DNA of 64,000 bases, taken from the NCBI GenBank assembly GCA_020634495.1, contig JACKBR010000022.1, forward strand, positions 1 to 64,000, in the 5' to 3' direction. Under the pieces are notes generated by a model, which did not search any database, was not told where the DNA came from, and saw only the letters and a list, made by a program, of their open reading frames with translations. The translations under genes and the position numbers were made by a program. Positions 7,240 through 16,390 of this stretch are shown here, one piece after another. Positions within the stretch are counted from its first letter, which is position 1, and every line of letters begins with the position of its first letter. The stretch comes from Ardenticatenaceae bacterium (GTDB lineage: Bacteria > Chloroflexota > Anaerolineae > Promineifilales > Promineifilaceae).

Positions 7240-8439
7240 TTATTGGCGAGTAAGGCTAAGGGCGCTGTAGCCTTTGCGTTTTTTGCGTTTTTGGGGTTTA
7301 AGACGGCCGTTCCCCTTCCTAATCTGCTGCTCGACCTGAGAAATTAAATGTGAATTGGCTGCGGTTAAAATGATGCCCTTTGGGGCAAGCTGGTCGGCGG
7401 CTAATGCCAGATGCGCAAAGGCCAGTTTGGGGCCTTCGCTGTCGCGCAGAGGATGAAGGATGAGGTTGGCGGCTGTGTCCAGCGGTGGCAGCCCAATTTG
7501 GTGGTGCTGGCTAATGCGTTCAGCGGGGCAGCCGTTTTGCTGTAGATTGTGAGTGGTAGTTTGCAGGGCCAGCAAATCCCGGTCTACTAAAGTGATTTTG
7601 TGGGGAGTAAAGGAGCGCCAGGCGGCAACGGCCGTATGCCCCTGACCCGGATTGACGACGAGTAAATGCTCGATTGGCTTTGCCGGTACGTCGTTGAGCA
7701 AATTAAAAAACAGGCGCGTGGTAAATCCCAGCGTGTCAAATTCTGGCAGGCCGTAAGCCGTTTGCATGGTGAAGCTGAGCTTGCGATAGGTGATTGGCAG
7801 CTGATCGCGCCAGTACAGGCCGCTGGCAAAAGCGGGTTGGGGATCCGCTGCTGAAGTTGTGGTGAACCGGTAGTGGAAAACGGTGTGGTTGGCCGTGGAT
7901 TCTTGGAGGGTAACGGCCGTATCAGCCATCCCGGCCAACACGTTTTCTACCAGGGGCACCAGCGGCGTGACAACGACAATGGCCACGTGACCGGTTGGGC
8001 TGAGAAACGGCCGTGCCCCGCGAATGAGATGGTCAATGACCGCCTCGCCCACCTTGCCCGGAATGTTGGAAACAATCAGGTCAAAATCTTGTTCCCTGAC
8101 GGCATCGTAGCCCAGGCTGCCGTAAATTTGAACGTTATGTAAATTATTAAGCGCTGCGTTTTGCTGGGCAAAATCCACCGCCAGCGCGTCCCGATCTACC
8201 AAATGCACCGTGCGCCGCTTGTCCAGCTTTTGCAGCGTCAGGCCCAGGGGGCCATAGCCGCAGCCCACATCCAGCACCCGGCGCACCTTCTCCAGCGGCA
8301 GATGATCCAGCGTGCGCAGCAAAAAGCGTGTGCCTGCATCCACCTCGTAGCTGCTAAACAGTTCCTGCGAGACGTGAAACTGGACTGTTTTATCTTCGTG
8401 CTTGAAGGTGAGCGTTTTTTTGAAGTAAGATTCTTGCAT
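7240..8439 (-). CDS. Class I SAM methyltransferase, RsmC/RlmG-like two-domain
   Basis: A 399-residue cytoplasmic protein. The first half (about 10-200) carries the SAM-binding motif VLDVGCGYGPLGLTL and motif II VDRDALAVDFA. The post-motif is SNIPGK, where RNA guanine methyltransferases of this group have NPPF. The second half (about 205-399) is a degenerate Rossmann-like repeat (HLLVVNPGQGHTAVA, LVDRDLLALQ), as in RsmC and RlmG. The altered NPPF motif makes the target base uncertain. The start MQESYFKK at 8439 lies at the edge of a repeat element; the 19 codons upstream are repeat-derived. Confidence 0.75.
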   Translation of the reverse strand: MQESYFKKTLTFKHEDKTVQFHVSQELFSSYEVDAGTRFLLRTLDHLPLEKVRRVLDVGCGYGPLGLTLQKLDKRRTVHLVDRDALAVDFAQQNAALNNLHNVQIYGSLGYDAVREQDFDLIVSNIPGKVGEAVIDHLIRGARPFLSPTGHVAIVVVTPLVPLVENVLAGMADTAVTLQESTANHTVFHYRFTTTSAADPQPAFASGLYWRDQLPITYRKLSFTMQTAYGLPEFDTLGFTTRLFFNLLNDVPAKPIEHLLVVNPGQGHTAVAAWRSFTPHKITLVDRDLLALQTTTHNLQQNGCPAERISQHHQIGLPPLDTAANLILHPLRDSEGPKLAFAHLALAADQLAPKGIILTAANSHLISQVEQQIRKGNGRLKPQKRKKRKGYSALSLTRQ

Positions 8440-8515
8440 GAAAAGTAATTGGGTAATTGGTAATTGCGTAATTGGGCTGTTCCAATAATTACCCAATTAC
8501 TCAGTTACTCAATTA
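8440..8515. repeat. Tandem-arm hairpin repeat, TAATTGGG family
   Basis: The left arm is AAGTAATTGGGTAATTGG and onward; the right arm is AATAATTACCCAATTACTC and onward. It fills the space between the methyltransferase start and the ribF end. The ribF stop codon (TGA on the minus strand, 8509-8511) falls inside the right arm. Confidence 0.85.
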
Positions 8516-9444
8516 ACGACTAACAATATTCGTACCTGCTGCACATCAGCCTGGATTTGGGCTTTGAGCGCTTCCAGACCGGTAAATTTCATTTCCGGGC
8601 GGATGCGGTCGATGAATTCCAGGCGGAGGGTACGGCCGTAAATATCCCTATCAAAATCGAGCAGGTGGGCTTCCACGGTGACGGCGCTGCCGTTGACAGT
8701 GGGGCGCACGCCAACGTTGGTTGCGGCCAGATGGCGCTCCTCACCCAGCCAGGCGTAGGTGGCGTAAACGCCGTTGGACGGCAGCAATTGTTCATCCCAA
8801 AAATCGACGTTGGCTGTGGGAAAACCAATGGTTCGGCCCAGCTTTTTCCCCTCAACGACGGTGCCGCTGACGCAGTACGGCCGTCCCAAACAGCCATTCA
8901 CCTCTGCCATATCTCCTTCCAGCAGGCTGCGCCGGACGCGGCTGCTGCTGACCCGCTCCTCCTGCCACATCACCATCGCTTCAACTTGCTGCACGGTGTA
9001 CCCTTTTTCTGTTCCCAGGCGGCGCAAGAAAGGAATGTCTCCTTCGCGCTGGTAGCCCAGGGCAAAGTTGCCGCCCCACAGCTGGCGCATGTCTAAATAA
9101 TGGCACAGCTCTTCCACAAAGGTTGCCGCCCGTGTTTGGCGCACCTTGTTGTTAAAGGGATGGGTAATGATCAGGTCGATGCCCAAATTGGCCAGCAGCG
9201 CTACCCGCTCATCCAGCGTGCCCAAATAATATGGCTCGGTTAGCTGCTGAATGACGCGCTTGGGATGGGGGAAAAAGGTGAGAACGGCCGTACGCACATC
9301 AGCCTTTTTCGCCGCCACCACCATCTTTTGCAGCACCGCCTGGTGTCCCAAATGCACGCCATCAAAAGAGCCCACAGCTACAAAAGTAGGTCGTTGCTCA
9401 GTGACATCAGAAAGTTGTTCAACACGGGTTGTTGATTGGATCAT
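8509..9444 (-). CDS. ribF: Bifunctional riboflavin kinase/FAD synthetase
   Basis: Makes FMN from riboflavin, then FAD from FMN. With the start MIQSTTRV at 9444 the protein is 311 residues, the usual RibF length. The FAD synthetase half carries VAVGSFDGVHLGHQAVL (HxGH nucleotidyltransferase motif) and the segment SSSRVRRSLLEGD. The kinase half carries GRTIGFPTANV and the C-terminal GVYATYAWL, with LRLEFIDRIRPEMKF. It is the last gene of the nusA-truB cluster, a common position. The stop codon is inside a repeat arm. Confidence 0.95.
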   Translation of the reverse strand: MIQSTTRVEQLSDVTEQRPTFVAVGSFDGVHLGHQAVLQKMVVAAKKADVRTAVLTFFPHPKRVIQQLTEPYYLGTLDERVALLANLGIDLIITHPFNNKVRQTRAATFVEELCHYLDMRQLWGGNFALGYQREGDIPFLRRLGTEKGYTVQQVEAMVMWQEERVSSSRVRRSLLEGDMAEVNGCLGRPYCVSGTVVEGKKLGRTIGFPTANVDFWDEQLLPSNGVYATYAWLGEERHLAATNVGVRPTVNGSAVTVEAHLLDFDRDIYGRTLRLEFIDRIRPEMKFTGLEALKAQIQADVQQVRILLVVN

Positions 9445-9466
9445 GAGGGGAATTGTATCAAATTGC

Positions 9467-10351
9467 TCAGGTGACGGTAGGAAACATTTTCCGGGCCAGC
9501 CACTGGTTATTTTTTGCGGCAACAACGCCTAAAAATTGATCCTCTGGCCCGTAGGCGCGCACCAGATTTGCCATGGGTTCATTGAGCATTGGCACGGATT
9601 TGCCTTGTAGGATGTCGGCTGCGGCCGTTTCTGGCAAATCAATCCGGGGCAGATGGCGTACGGCCGTATCCGGCGGCAGCAAATAATCGGTGATGTTTTC
9701 GGGGGTGAGGCTGTCGAGGGGAACGGCCGTCTCCACACCAAAATCACCCACCGCCAGCCGCCGCAGCGCGGTCAGGTGGCCGCCACAGCCCAGCGCCTGG
9801 CCCAGGTCATGCCCCAGCGAGCGGATGTAGGTGCCGCTAGAACAGCCCACCCGCAGCGACAGGTAAGGCGGTTCCCAATTTAGCAAGGTCAGTTCATGAA
9901 TAGTCACAGAGCGAAACGGCCTTTCTACATCCGTTTTGCCCTGGCGGGCCAGCTTGTACAAAGGCTGCCCACCCTGCTTGACGGCCGAATAAAGCGGGGG
10001 CTGCTGCTGAATCTGGCCGCGAAAGGGGCCAAGCGCCTCCTTGATCTGGCTGAGGGTGATGTGAGTGAACGGCCGTTCGTTCACCACCTCCCCTTCTGCA
10101 TCATAACTGGCCGTTGTTTGCCCCAGCCGCACCGTTGTTTCATACACCTTGTCATGCCCCACCAAATATTCAACCAGGCGGGTTGTGCGCCCCAGGCACA
10201 GCAGCAGCACACCCGTCGCCAGCGGATCCAGCGTGCCAGCGTGCCCCACCCGGCGCACACCGGCCACCCGCCGCACGCGGTTCACCACATCATGCGAAGT
10301 GATTCCCAGCGGTTTATCGACGCATAAAACGCCGCCTAAATCATCCATCAT
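9467..10351 (-). CDS. truB: tRNA pseudouridine(55) synthase
   Basis: Isomerises U55 in the T-loop of tRNA. At 294 residues it has GVLCVDKPLGITSHDVV and the catalytic motif HAGTLDPLATGVL (Asp42). It also has the tRNA-contact block YSAVKQGGQPLYKLAR, then CSSGTYIRSLGHDLG and a short C-terminal PUA-like extension. It sits 17 bases downstream of nrnA in the nusA operon and is followed by ribF. Confidence 0.95.
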   Translation of the reverse strand: MMDDLGGVLCVDKPLGITSHDVVNRVRRVAGVRRVGHAGTLDPLATGVLLLCLGRTTRLVEYLVGHDKVYETTVRLGQTTASYDAEGEVVNERPFTHITLSQIKEALGPFRGQIQQQPPLYSAVKQGGQPLYKLARQGKTDVERPFRSVTIHELTLLNWEPPYLSLRVGCSSGTYIRSLGHDLGQALGCGGHLTALRRLAVGDFGVETAVPLDSLTPENITDYLLPPDTAVRHLPRIDLPETAAADILQGKSVPMLNEPMANLVRAYGPEDQFLGVVAAKNNQWLARKMFPTVT

Positions 10352-10368
10352 TAAACAAGTTGGGTGGG

Positions 10369-11361
10369 CTAATCCTGGGTGAGGTTGGCGCGCTGCTGCC
10401 GGATGGTTTCTTTGCCCATGGCTACCACCAGCGCTTCTGCTTTGGGCAATGGGCCTTCTAAAGAACAGCCAGAGGCCAGCGGATGCCCGCCGCCGCCCAA
10501 ATTTAGCGCCAGTTCAGAGACGCTGTACGGCGGATTGCAGCGAAAGCCCACGCGCACGGTGCCATCGCCCATTTCTAGCAGCACGGCGCTGATGGCTGCC
10601 TGGTTGACATTGCCTAAAAAGTTGACCAGGCCGCCTGTGCTGGTGTTGTTGTAGCCAATCGCTTCTCGTTGAGCGTTATCAATTGTGGTCCAGATGAGCC
10701 CATCTTCCAGCCGCATGTTGTTGAGGCCAATTTGCCACAGCTGGGCGGTGGAGAAGGGCTTGCGGCTGAGTCCCTGCATGGTGATCAGGGGCAAATCGGC
10801 CCCGGCTTCCACCAATTCGCTGGCAATGCGCAGTGTCTTGGCCGTTACGCCCACCGTGCGGAAACCAAGCGTGTCGGTAACCACGCCGGTGAGCAGGCAC
10901 ATGGCCAAATCTGTGGAAATGTGTACGCCAATTTTGCAAAACAGATCGTACAAAATTTCGGTGGCGGACACGGCCTCCGGCACAATGAGCTGAATATCGC
11001 CAAAATAGGTGTTGGTGACGTGGTGGTCGATGTTGATGGTGGTGGGGATGGCGCTGGGCAGCGTGCCAAAGGATTGGCCCATCCGGGTTTCATCACCACA
11101 ATCAACGGCTATGAGCAGGTCGTAGTTGGTTGAGCGGTTTTCATTTGGCGGCTGCACCTGGTGAGACATGGGCAGATATTTGAATCGTTCCGGTACGGGA
11201 TCATCGCAGAGCAGGGTGACTTGTTTGCCAAGCTGCCGCAAGGCCACACCTGTTGCGGTAATGGAGCCAAGGGCATCCCCATCTGGCCCTACGTGGGTGA
11301 TGACTAAAATGTTTTCTGCCTGTTGAACGGCCGTTAAAATTGTTTCTGCTATGTGGTGCAA
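10369..11361 (-). CDS. nrnA: DHH/DHHA1 phosphoesterase, NrnA-like
   Basis: A 330-residue DHH-family phosphodiesterase, likely degrading nano-RNA and dephosphorylating 3'-phosphoadenosine 5'-phosphate. Motifs are ITHVGPDGDALGS (metal ligands), VDCGD, the DHH motif IDHHVTNTYFG, and the DHHA1 glycine-rich GGGGHPLASGC near the end. The start is a TTG at 11361 supported by an AAAGGA ribosome-binding site. The gene lies between rbfA and truB, the standard place for NrnA in Gram-positive-like operons. Confidence 0.9.
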   Translation of the reverse strand: MHHIAETILTAVQQAENILVITHVGPDGDALGSITATGVALRQLGKQVTLLCDDPVPERFKYLPMSHQVQPPNENRSTNYDLLIAVDCGDETRMGQSFGTLPSAIPTTINIDHHVTNTYFGDIQLIVPEAVSATEILYDLFCKIGVHISTDLAMCLLTGVVTDTLGFRTVGVTAKTLRIASELVEAGADLPLITMQGLSRKPFSTAQLWQIGLNNMRLEDGLIWTTIDNAQREAIGYNNTSTGGLVNFLGNVNQAAISAVLLEMGDGTVRVGFRCNPPYSVSELALNLGGGGHPLASGCSLEGPLPKAEALVVAMGKETIRQQRANLTQD

Positions 11362-11388
11362 TGAAAATCCTTTTTTCTTTAAACGCCG

Positions 11389-11775
11389 CTACTCAGACGA
11401 ATTATCTTCAGTCGGTGGAGTGTCTTCAGCTGGGGGAATATTTAAATTATCCAGAATCGATTCGACTTCCTGAATGTGTGCCAGAGTGGAATCCCAATGA
11501 AAATGGAGCTGAGGCACTTTGCGCAGCCGTACCCGGCCAGCCAGTTCATGCCGCAAAAACCCTTCGGCGCTGCCCAAGGCGCTCATCACTTCCGTTTTGC
11601 GGGACTCGTCGCCCAGGGCGCTTACGTAAATATCGGCATGTTCCAGCTCGCGGTCAATTTTGACCTCTGTCACGGTGAGGCCGTGCAGGCGGGGATCGCT
11701 CAATTCACGCAGAAACAGTTCGCTAAACAATACGCGCAGCTGTTCGGCCGTTCTTTGCTGCCGGATTTTACTCAT
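11389..11775 (-). CDS. rbfA: 30S ribosome-binding factor A
   Basis: A cold-shock-related factor that binds the 30S subunit during 16S rRNA maturation. It has 128 residues with a KH-type fold: RTAEQLRVLFSELFLREL, the strand TVTEVKIDRELEHADIYVSAL, and LRHELAGRVRLRKVPQLHFHWD. An acidic Pro/Thr/Glu tail follows. Its ATG overlaps the infB stop by 8 bases (ATGAGTAA), so translation is probably coupled. Confidence 0.95.
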   Translation of the reverse strand: MSKIRQQRTAEQLRVLFSELFLRELSDPRLHGLTVTEVKIDRELEHADIYVSALGDESRKTEVMSALGSAEGFLRHELAGRVRLRKVPQLHFHWDSTLAHIQEVESILDNLNIPPAEDTPPTEDNSSE

Positions 11776-13561
11776 TTTCTACCCGCTCAGTGACATAGAA
11801 TTCAATAATGTCGCCTGGTTTGTAATCACTCCAACCATCCAGGCTAACACCAAATTCAAAGCCAGAACGGACTTCTCGAACATTGTCTTGATGGTGTTTG
11901 AGACTGCCAACTTTGCCATCAAAGAGAAGCTTGTTATCCCGAACAAGGCGGGCCTTGGCATTGCGCCGCGCTTCGCCGGTGCGCATGAAAGACCCGGCAA
12001 TCGCGCCAACGCTGCGGATGCGGAACACTTCGCGCACCTCTGCCCGACCAATGACGCGGTCGGTGTAAACGGGGGCCAGCATTCCCTTCATTGCCTTTTC
12101 TACATCCTCAAATAGTTTGTAGATGATGCTGTAGGTATTGATTTGCACCTGCTCACTGCTGGCTGCGTTGCGGGCAATGGGGTCGGCATCGACGTTGAAG
12201 CCCAGGATAACGGCATCGGAGGCAGACGCCAGCATGACATCAAACTCGGTGATGTTGCCGGTGCTGGCCAGGAGAATATCCAGGGTAACTTCATCGTTGT
12301 TGATGTCGATCTTTTTGAGGCTGTTTACGATGGGTTCTAAGGAGCCTTGCACATCTGCTTTCACGATGAGGTTGAGTGTTTTGCTTTCGCCTTCTTGCAG
12401 CCGGTTGAAGAAATCTTCCAGGCTGACTTTGCGTCCGGCTGTGGGGCCGGTGCGATTTTGCTCTTCAAGCTCGGCCACAATTTTGCGGGCCTCTTTTTCT
12501 GATTTAACAACGACAAACTGGTCACCTGCCTGGGGCATGCCGTTGAGTCCAGCGACGGAAACGGGGGTGGATGGCCCGGCGCTTTTGGTGGTTTGGCCAA
12601 GGAAATCGAACATGGCTTTGATACGGCCGTAATGCTCGCCAATCAATAAAGTGTCCCCATGTTTTAAGGTGCCGTTTTGCACCAACACGGTGGCCATAAT
12701 GCCCCGGCCTCGCTCGACACGCGCTTCTAAAACCGTGCCCGTTGCGGAACTGCTCGGATTCGCACGGGGGTGAATATCTTCTGCCACGAGCAAAATGCCT
12801 TCGAGCAAATCGTCAATGCCCAGCTTTTCTTTGGCTGAAACAGGAACAACCATCGTGTCACCATCCCACTCGTCGGGCACCAGCCCAATTTCGCTGAGCT
12901 GCTGGAATACTTTGTTCGGATTGGCGGTGGGCAGATCGATTTTGTTCATGGCCACGATGATGGGTACGCGAGCGGCGCGGGCGTGGTCGGCGGCTTCTCG
13001 TGTTTGCGGCATGACGCCGTCATCTGCCGCCACAACCAAAATGGCAATGTCGGTAGCCTGGGCACCACGGGCGCGCATAGACGTGAAGGCTTCGTGACCA
13101 GGCGTGTCTAAAAAGGTGATTAACTGGCCGCTTTTTTCTGCCTGGTAAGCGCCGATGTGTTGGGTAATGCCGCCAGCTTCCCCTTCTTGCACTTTGGCTT
13201 CGCGGATAACATCCAGCAAAGAAGTTTTGCCATGATCGACATGCCCCAGCATGGTGATGACGGGGGGGCGGGGTTGCAGGTCAGCTTCTTTTTCGCCAGC
13301 CAAGACTTGCCGCCATTTGGGCTGTTCGGCCACATCAACTTCTTCTTCGGCTTCTTCAACGGCATCGGAGACAACTTCAAATCCCATCTCTTCGGCAACG
13401 ATGGCGGCTGTATCATAATCAATCTCCTGATTGATGTTGGCCATGATGCCGTTGTTCATTAATTCTTTAATGACGTTGATCGGGCTGACGCCCATCAGCT
13501 CAGACAGCTCGCGGACTGAGATGAAACTAGGTAATTGAATTGGTGCTTTTGTCGTCGTCAT
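11768..13561 (-). CDS. infB: Translation initiation factor IF-2
   Basis: The GTPase that delivers initiator tRNA to the 30S subunit. At 597 residues it is a short IF-2 that lacks the long N-terminal extension of many bacteria. An IF2_N domain occupies about 1-60 ([21 protein letters not shown]). The G domain starts near residue 105 with [10 protein letters not shown] (G1), then DTPGHEAF (G3) and NKID (G4). IF-2-specific domains follow up to the C terminus. GAGGAAGAG precedes the ATG. It is followed by rbfA with overlap. Confidence 0.97.
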   Translation of the reverse strand: MTTTKAPIQLPSFISVRELSELMGVSPINVIKELMNNGIMANINQEIDYDTAAIVAEEMGFEVVSDAVEEAEEEVDVAEQPKWRQVLAGEKEADLQPRPPVITMLGHVDHGKTSLLDVIREAKVQEGEAGGITQHIGAYQAEKSGQLITFLDTPGHEAFTSMRARGAQATDIAILVVAADDGVMPQTREAADHARAARVPIIVAMNKIDLPTANPNKVFQQLSEIGLVPDEWDGDTMVVPVSAKEKLGIDDLLEGILLVAEDIHPRANPSSSATGTVLEARVERGRGIMATVLVQNGTLKHGDTLLIGEHYGRIKAMFDFLGQTTKSAGPSTPVSVAGLNGMPQAGDQFVVVKSEKEARKIVAELEEQNRTGPTAGRKVSLEDFFNRLQEGESKTLNLIVKADVQGSLEPIVNSLKKIDINNDEVTLDILLASTGNITEFDVMLASASDAVILGFNVDADPIARNAASSEQVQINTYSIIYKLFEDVEKAMKGMLAPVYTDRVIGRAEVREVFRIRSVGAIAGSFMRTGEARRNAKARLVRDNKLLFDGKVGSLKHHQDNVREVRSGFEFGVSLDGWSDYKPGDIIEFYVTERVENE

Positions 13562-13620
13562 GGTTTACTCTTCCTCTCTACTCTACAAATCGGACTGCAA
13601 ATCGCGCAGTTTTTGTTGTG

Positions 13621-13932
13621 TTAGTGTGGCTCTGTACTGGGCAGAGCCGTTGGCCGCTGGGCGGCAATGGCTGCCAGGTCTGCGGCGCTGATGCTGGTTT
13701 TTAGGGCCTGGTTGATTAAACGGCCGTTTGCCAGCGCCTTGTCCCAGCAGGTTGATTGATCACACAGATAAGCGCCACGGCCGTTTTGCTTGCCAGTTGG
13801 GTCAACTAAAACGGAACCTTCTGGTGTGCGTACCAGCCGGGTGAGCCGCCGCTTATCACGTTTTTCTCGGCAAACAAAGCAGGTACGCTGGGGCACATGT
13901 CTGGGCCGAGCCGGGTTCTTTTTTTTGCTCAT
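13621..13932 (-). CDS. rnpM: YlxR/RnpM family RNA-binding protein (DUF448)
   Basis: A 103-residue YlxR-fold protein. The family includes RnpM, reported to modulate RNase P activity. Conserved features are the motif VPQRTCFVCREKRDKRRLTRLVR and the block GKQNGRGAYLC, with a fourth Cys in CDQSTCWDKAL. It lies between nusA and infB, its conserved location. It is separated from nusA by about 195 bases containing a hairpin, so a transcript break is possible there. Confidence 0.9.
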   Translation of the reverse strand: MSKKKNPARPRHVPQRTCFVCREKRDKRRLTRLVRTPEGSVLVDPTGKQNGRGAYLCDQSTCWDKALANGRLINQALKTSISAADLAAIAAQRPTALPSTEPH

Positions 13933-13956
13933 CTATAATTTTGCCAAAATCACGAA

Positions 13957-13992
13957 GCCACGCAGGGCAGATACGGCCGTTCCCTGCGTGGC
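13957..13992. repeat. Hairpin enclosing an ACGGCCGT octamer
   Basis: Perfect 11-base arms GCCACGCAGGG (13957-13967) and CCCTGCGTGGC (13982-13992) enclose a loop that contains ACGGCCGT. It lies in the nusA-rnpM spacer. No T-run follows on either strand, so it is not an obvious terminator; it may be an RNA processing or stabilising structure. Confidence 0.7.
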
Positions 13993-14127
13993 TCAGTTTC
14001 AAAATGTTCAGGTACAGTGTTGTTTAAGGAGTCATGAACTGCTAACCATGCTCCAACGCTTAATTTTTACATCACTGTCTCCAGCAATCTGCAATCGACA
14101 TTCATATTTTACCGGTGATTGCCAGGG

Positions 14128-16113
14128 TTAAAAATCATCATCAATATCGTAATCTTCCCATTCAGGACGATGACGGCTGCCTTTACGCTTGCGTTTCACC
14201 ACAACCTCGCCAGATTCTTCATCCAGCACCAGCTGTTTCCCACGGCGGCCACGGCGACGTTCTTCTTCTGGCTCGATAGCTGGTGTAGAGGTTGGGCGGG
14301 CAATAACCACAGCGGGTTTTTCTGCCTGCTTTTTCTTGGTCTCTTTCTTAGGCGCTACAACGTCTACCAATGATTGTGACAAATCGTCGATAAGCGGTGC
14401 CGTATCCTCTGCTTCTTCTTCGGCCTCAGCTTCTTCGGCAACGGCCGTTTCTTCGGCAACGGGTTCAGCGGCTTCCTCGGCTTCTTCCTCAGCTTCGGCT
14501 TCCGTTTCAACCAGTTCTTCGGCGGCTTCTACCGCTTCGGCAACGGCTTCTTCCTCAGCTTCGGCTTCTGCCACTGCTTCTTCGGCTTCCACTTCATCTT
14601 CTGGCTCAGGAACCTCTTCCCAGCCGTCAAAGTTAGCCAGATGTTCCTGCACAATCTCTAAAGCTTTATCGCCCAAACCTTTAATGTTTAGGAATGCTTC
14701 ATCGCCCAGCGAGAGGGTCATCATCAAAGCGCCAACGGTTTCGATTTCAGCATCCAGCAGCAAGTTGTGAACCCGCCCTGGCAAATCGAGCGCCTCCAGA
14801 TTGAGTTCCCAGGCCTGATTTGGAATCGATTTGCGCGCTTCGGCACGAACTTTGCGTTCAGCTTCAAAGACCTCAGCGCGTGCTGCAATAATTTTGCCTT
14901 CAACACCGCCCACCAGTCGATCCAAATTGTAATAATCTTCTGAGGTAATGGGGCGGCCGGCTTCCTTTTTCGCCAGAACTTGCTGGGCAGAATCAATAAG
15001 TTTTTCGTTGCCCACCACGGCCGGATCGGCTGCTGGATGATCCAGGTTATTGAGAGATTCGGCAGCGGCTTCGGTCAGGCTTTTGATGTCGATGCGCCAA
15101 CCAGTGAGCTTGGCTCCCAGGCGAGCGTTTTGCCCTTCGCGGCCAATTGCCAGAGATAGCTGATCATCCGGCACAATGACAACGGCCGTTTTGCCATCTT
15201 CAAAACTTTCTTCCAAAAAGACGTGGGAAACACGCGCCGGACTGAGCGCCTTGGCAATGAACGTCTGTTGGTTGGAATCCCACTCAATAACGTCAATTTT
15301 TTCATCGTTTAGCTCACGCACAATGCTTTGAATACGCACACCGCGCATACCCACACAAGCGCCAACCGGGTCTACCCCAGGCTGCAAAGCCAGCACAGCC
15401 ACCTTGGAACGCTGGCCAGCCTCACGAGCAATGCTCTTAATTTCCACCTGGCCGTTATAAATTTCTGGCACTTCCAGCTCCAGCAGGCGGCGCAGCAAAT
15501 TGCGATGATTTCGGCTTACAAAAATTTGCGGGCCACGATTGGTGCGGCGCACTTCCAGCACATACACGCGAATCTTGTCGTGGGCGCGGTAGCGCTCACC
15601 CTGAACCTGCTGGCTCTTGGGCAAGATGGCTTCCGTGCGGCCCAGGCCAATTGTCAGGTGCTGCCCGCTAACGCTTTGCACTGTGCCGTTGACCAACTCG
15701 CCTTCGCGGCCAGAAAAATCTTCATACAGCTGTTCGCGTTCCGCTTCACGCACGCGCTGCAAAAGCACTTGCTTGGCAGTTTGGGCGGCAATACGGCCAA
15801 AGCTGGCGGTTGTGCTGTCTACCATCACCAGGTCGCCATATTCGGCATCGGTGTGTCCCTCACGTTTGGCTTGTTCCAGCAACACCTCGGTTCGATTATC
15901 AAAAATCGAATCAACCACTTCTTTTTCGGTGTAGATGGTTGGTTCGCCTGTGCGCGGATCAATGTCAACGGCCACTTTTTGCTGGGCGCTGATGTTGGTG
16001 TCGCGGCGGTAGGCAGAGACAAGCGCCGTCTTTAGCGCCTCAAAGACTTCTTCTTTGGGCAAACCGCGTTGTTCGCAAATTTCGTTAAAGGCTAAAATAA
16101 ATTCGCTTTTCAT
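14128..16113 (-). CDS. nusA: Transcription termination/antitermination factor NusA
   Basis: Binds RNA polymerase and nascent RNA and modulates pausing, termination and antitermination. The 661-residue protein has an N-terminal RNAP-binding domain (1-130), an S1 domain (about 135-200, [21 protein letters not shown]), and two KH domains (about 205-345, including [15 protein letters not shown] and [19 protein letters not shown]). A C-terminal helix-hairpin-helix region lies near 440-500. An unusual tail follows: about 100 residues of Glu/Ala, then a basic stretch and an acidic end (EDYDIDDDF). It heads the nusA-infB operon. rimP, often its upstream partner, is absent here. Confidence 0.95.
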   Translation of the reverse strand: MKSEFILAFNEICEQRGLPKEEVFEALKTALVSAYRRDTNISAQQKVAVDIDPRTGEPTIYTEKEVVDSIFDNRTEVLLEQAKREGHTDAEYGDLVMVDSTTASFGRIAAQTAKQVLLQRVREAEREQLYEDFSGREGELVNGTVQSVSGQHLTIGLGRTEAILPKSQQVQGERYRAHDKIRVYVLEVRRTNRGPQIFVSRNHRNLLRRLLELEVPEIYNGQVEIKSIAREAGQRSKVAVLALQPGVDPVGACVGMRGVRIQSIVRELNDEKIDVIEWDSNQQTFIAKALSPARVSHVFLEESFEDGKTAVVIVPDDQLSLAIGREGQNARLGAKLTGWRIDIKSLTEAAAESLNNLDHPAADPAVVGNEKLIDSAQQVLAKKEAGRPITSEDYYNLDRLVGGVEGKIIAARAEVFEAERKVRAEARKSIPNQAWELNLEALDLPGRVHNLLLDAEIETVGALMMTLSLGDEAFLNIKGLGDKALEIVQEHLANFDGWEEVPEPEDEVEAEEAVAEAEAEEEAVAEAVEAAEELVETEAEAEEEAEEAAEPVAEETAVAEEAEAEEEAEDTAPLIDDLSQSLVDVVAPKKETKKKQAEKPAVVIARPTSTPAIEPEEERRRGRRGKQLVLDEESGEVVVKRKRKGSRHRPEWEDYDIDDDF

Positions 16114-16215
16114 AGAGCAAATACCTTGTGTTCAATTATCTGTTTCTCTAAAGTTCCCACCTTTTTTACTGGAGGGAATTGTTTGTCAAATTTTCTACGA
16201 TTGGAGCCAAGAAAC

Positions 16216-16240
16216 AAAAAAAGTGGGGGCTGCCCACTTT
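16216..16240 (-). terminator. Terminator-like hairpin in the nusA leader
   Basis: On the minus strand AAAGTGGG, a 5-base loop and CCCACTTT run into a T-rich stretch, the form of an intrinsic terminator. It lies between the nusA promoter (16269-16297) and the nusA start, so it would act as a leader attenuator. A copy-like AAAAAAGGTGGG segment follows further downstream and could pair with the 3' arm. Confidence 0.65.
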
Positions 16241-16268
16241 CCGCATTGTGCTCGTCAAATGTGGCAAA

Positions 16269-16297
16269 AGTATAGCATGGGTTTGTGCAGTTGGCAA
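16269..16297 (-). promoter_or_regulatory. Promoter of the nusA operon
   Basis: On the minus strand TTGCCA (16292-16297), a 17-base spacer and TATACT (16269-16274) form a good sigma-70 promoter. TG one base ahead of the -10 adds an extended element. The start site would be near 16262, giving a leader of about 150 bases before nusA. Confidence 0.7.
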
Positions 16298-16390
16298 AAT
16301 TTTCTCGTGAAAATTTAGCGCTTTTTTAGACGAGGCGGGTGATTGGCTAAGAACTTCGCCATGAGCGGGCGTGTTGCATACAATTGGGAC

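Noticed and set aside
14400..14600. GCTTCTTCGG-type tandem DNA repeats
   Set aside because: They are the codons of the Glu/Ala-rich NusA tail, not a mobile or satellite repeat.
15328..16035. A 235-codon plus-strand frame inside nusA
   Set aside because: It is fully covered by the conserved NusA S1/KH region on the other strand and has a shadow-like composition.
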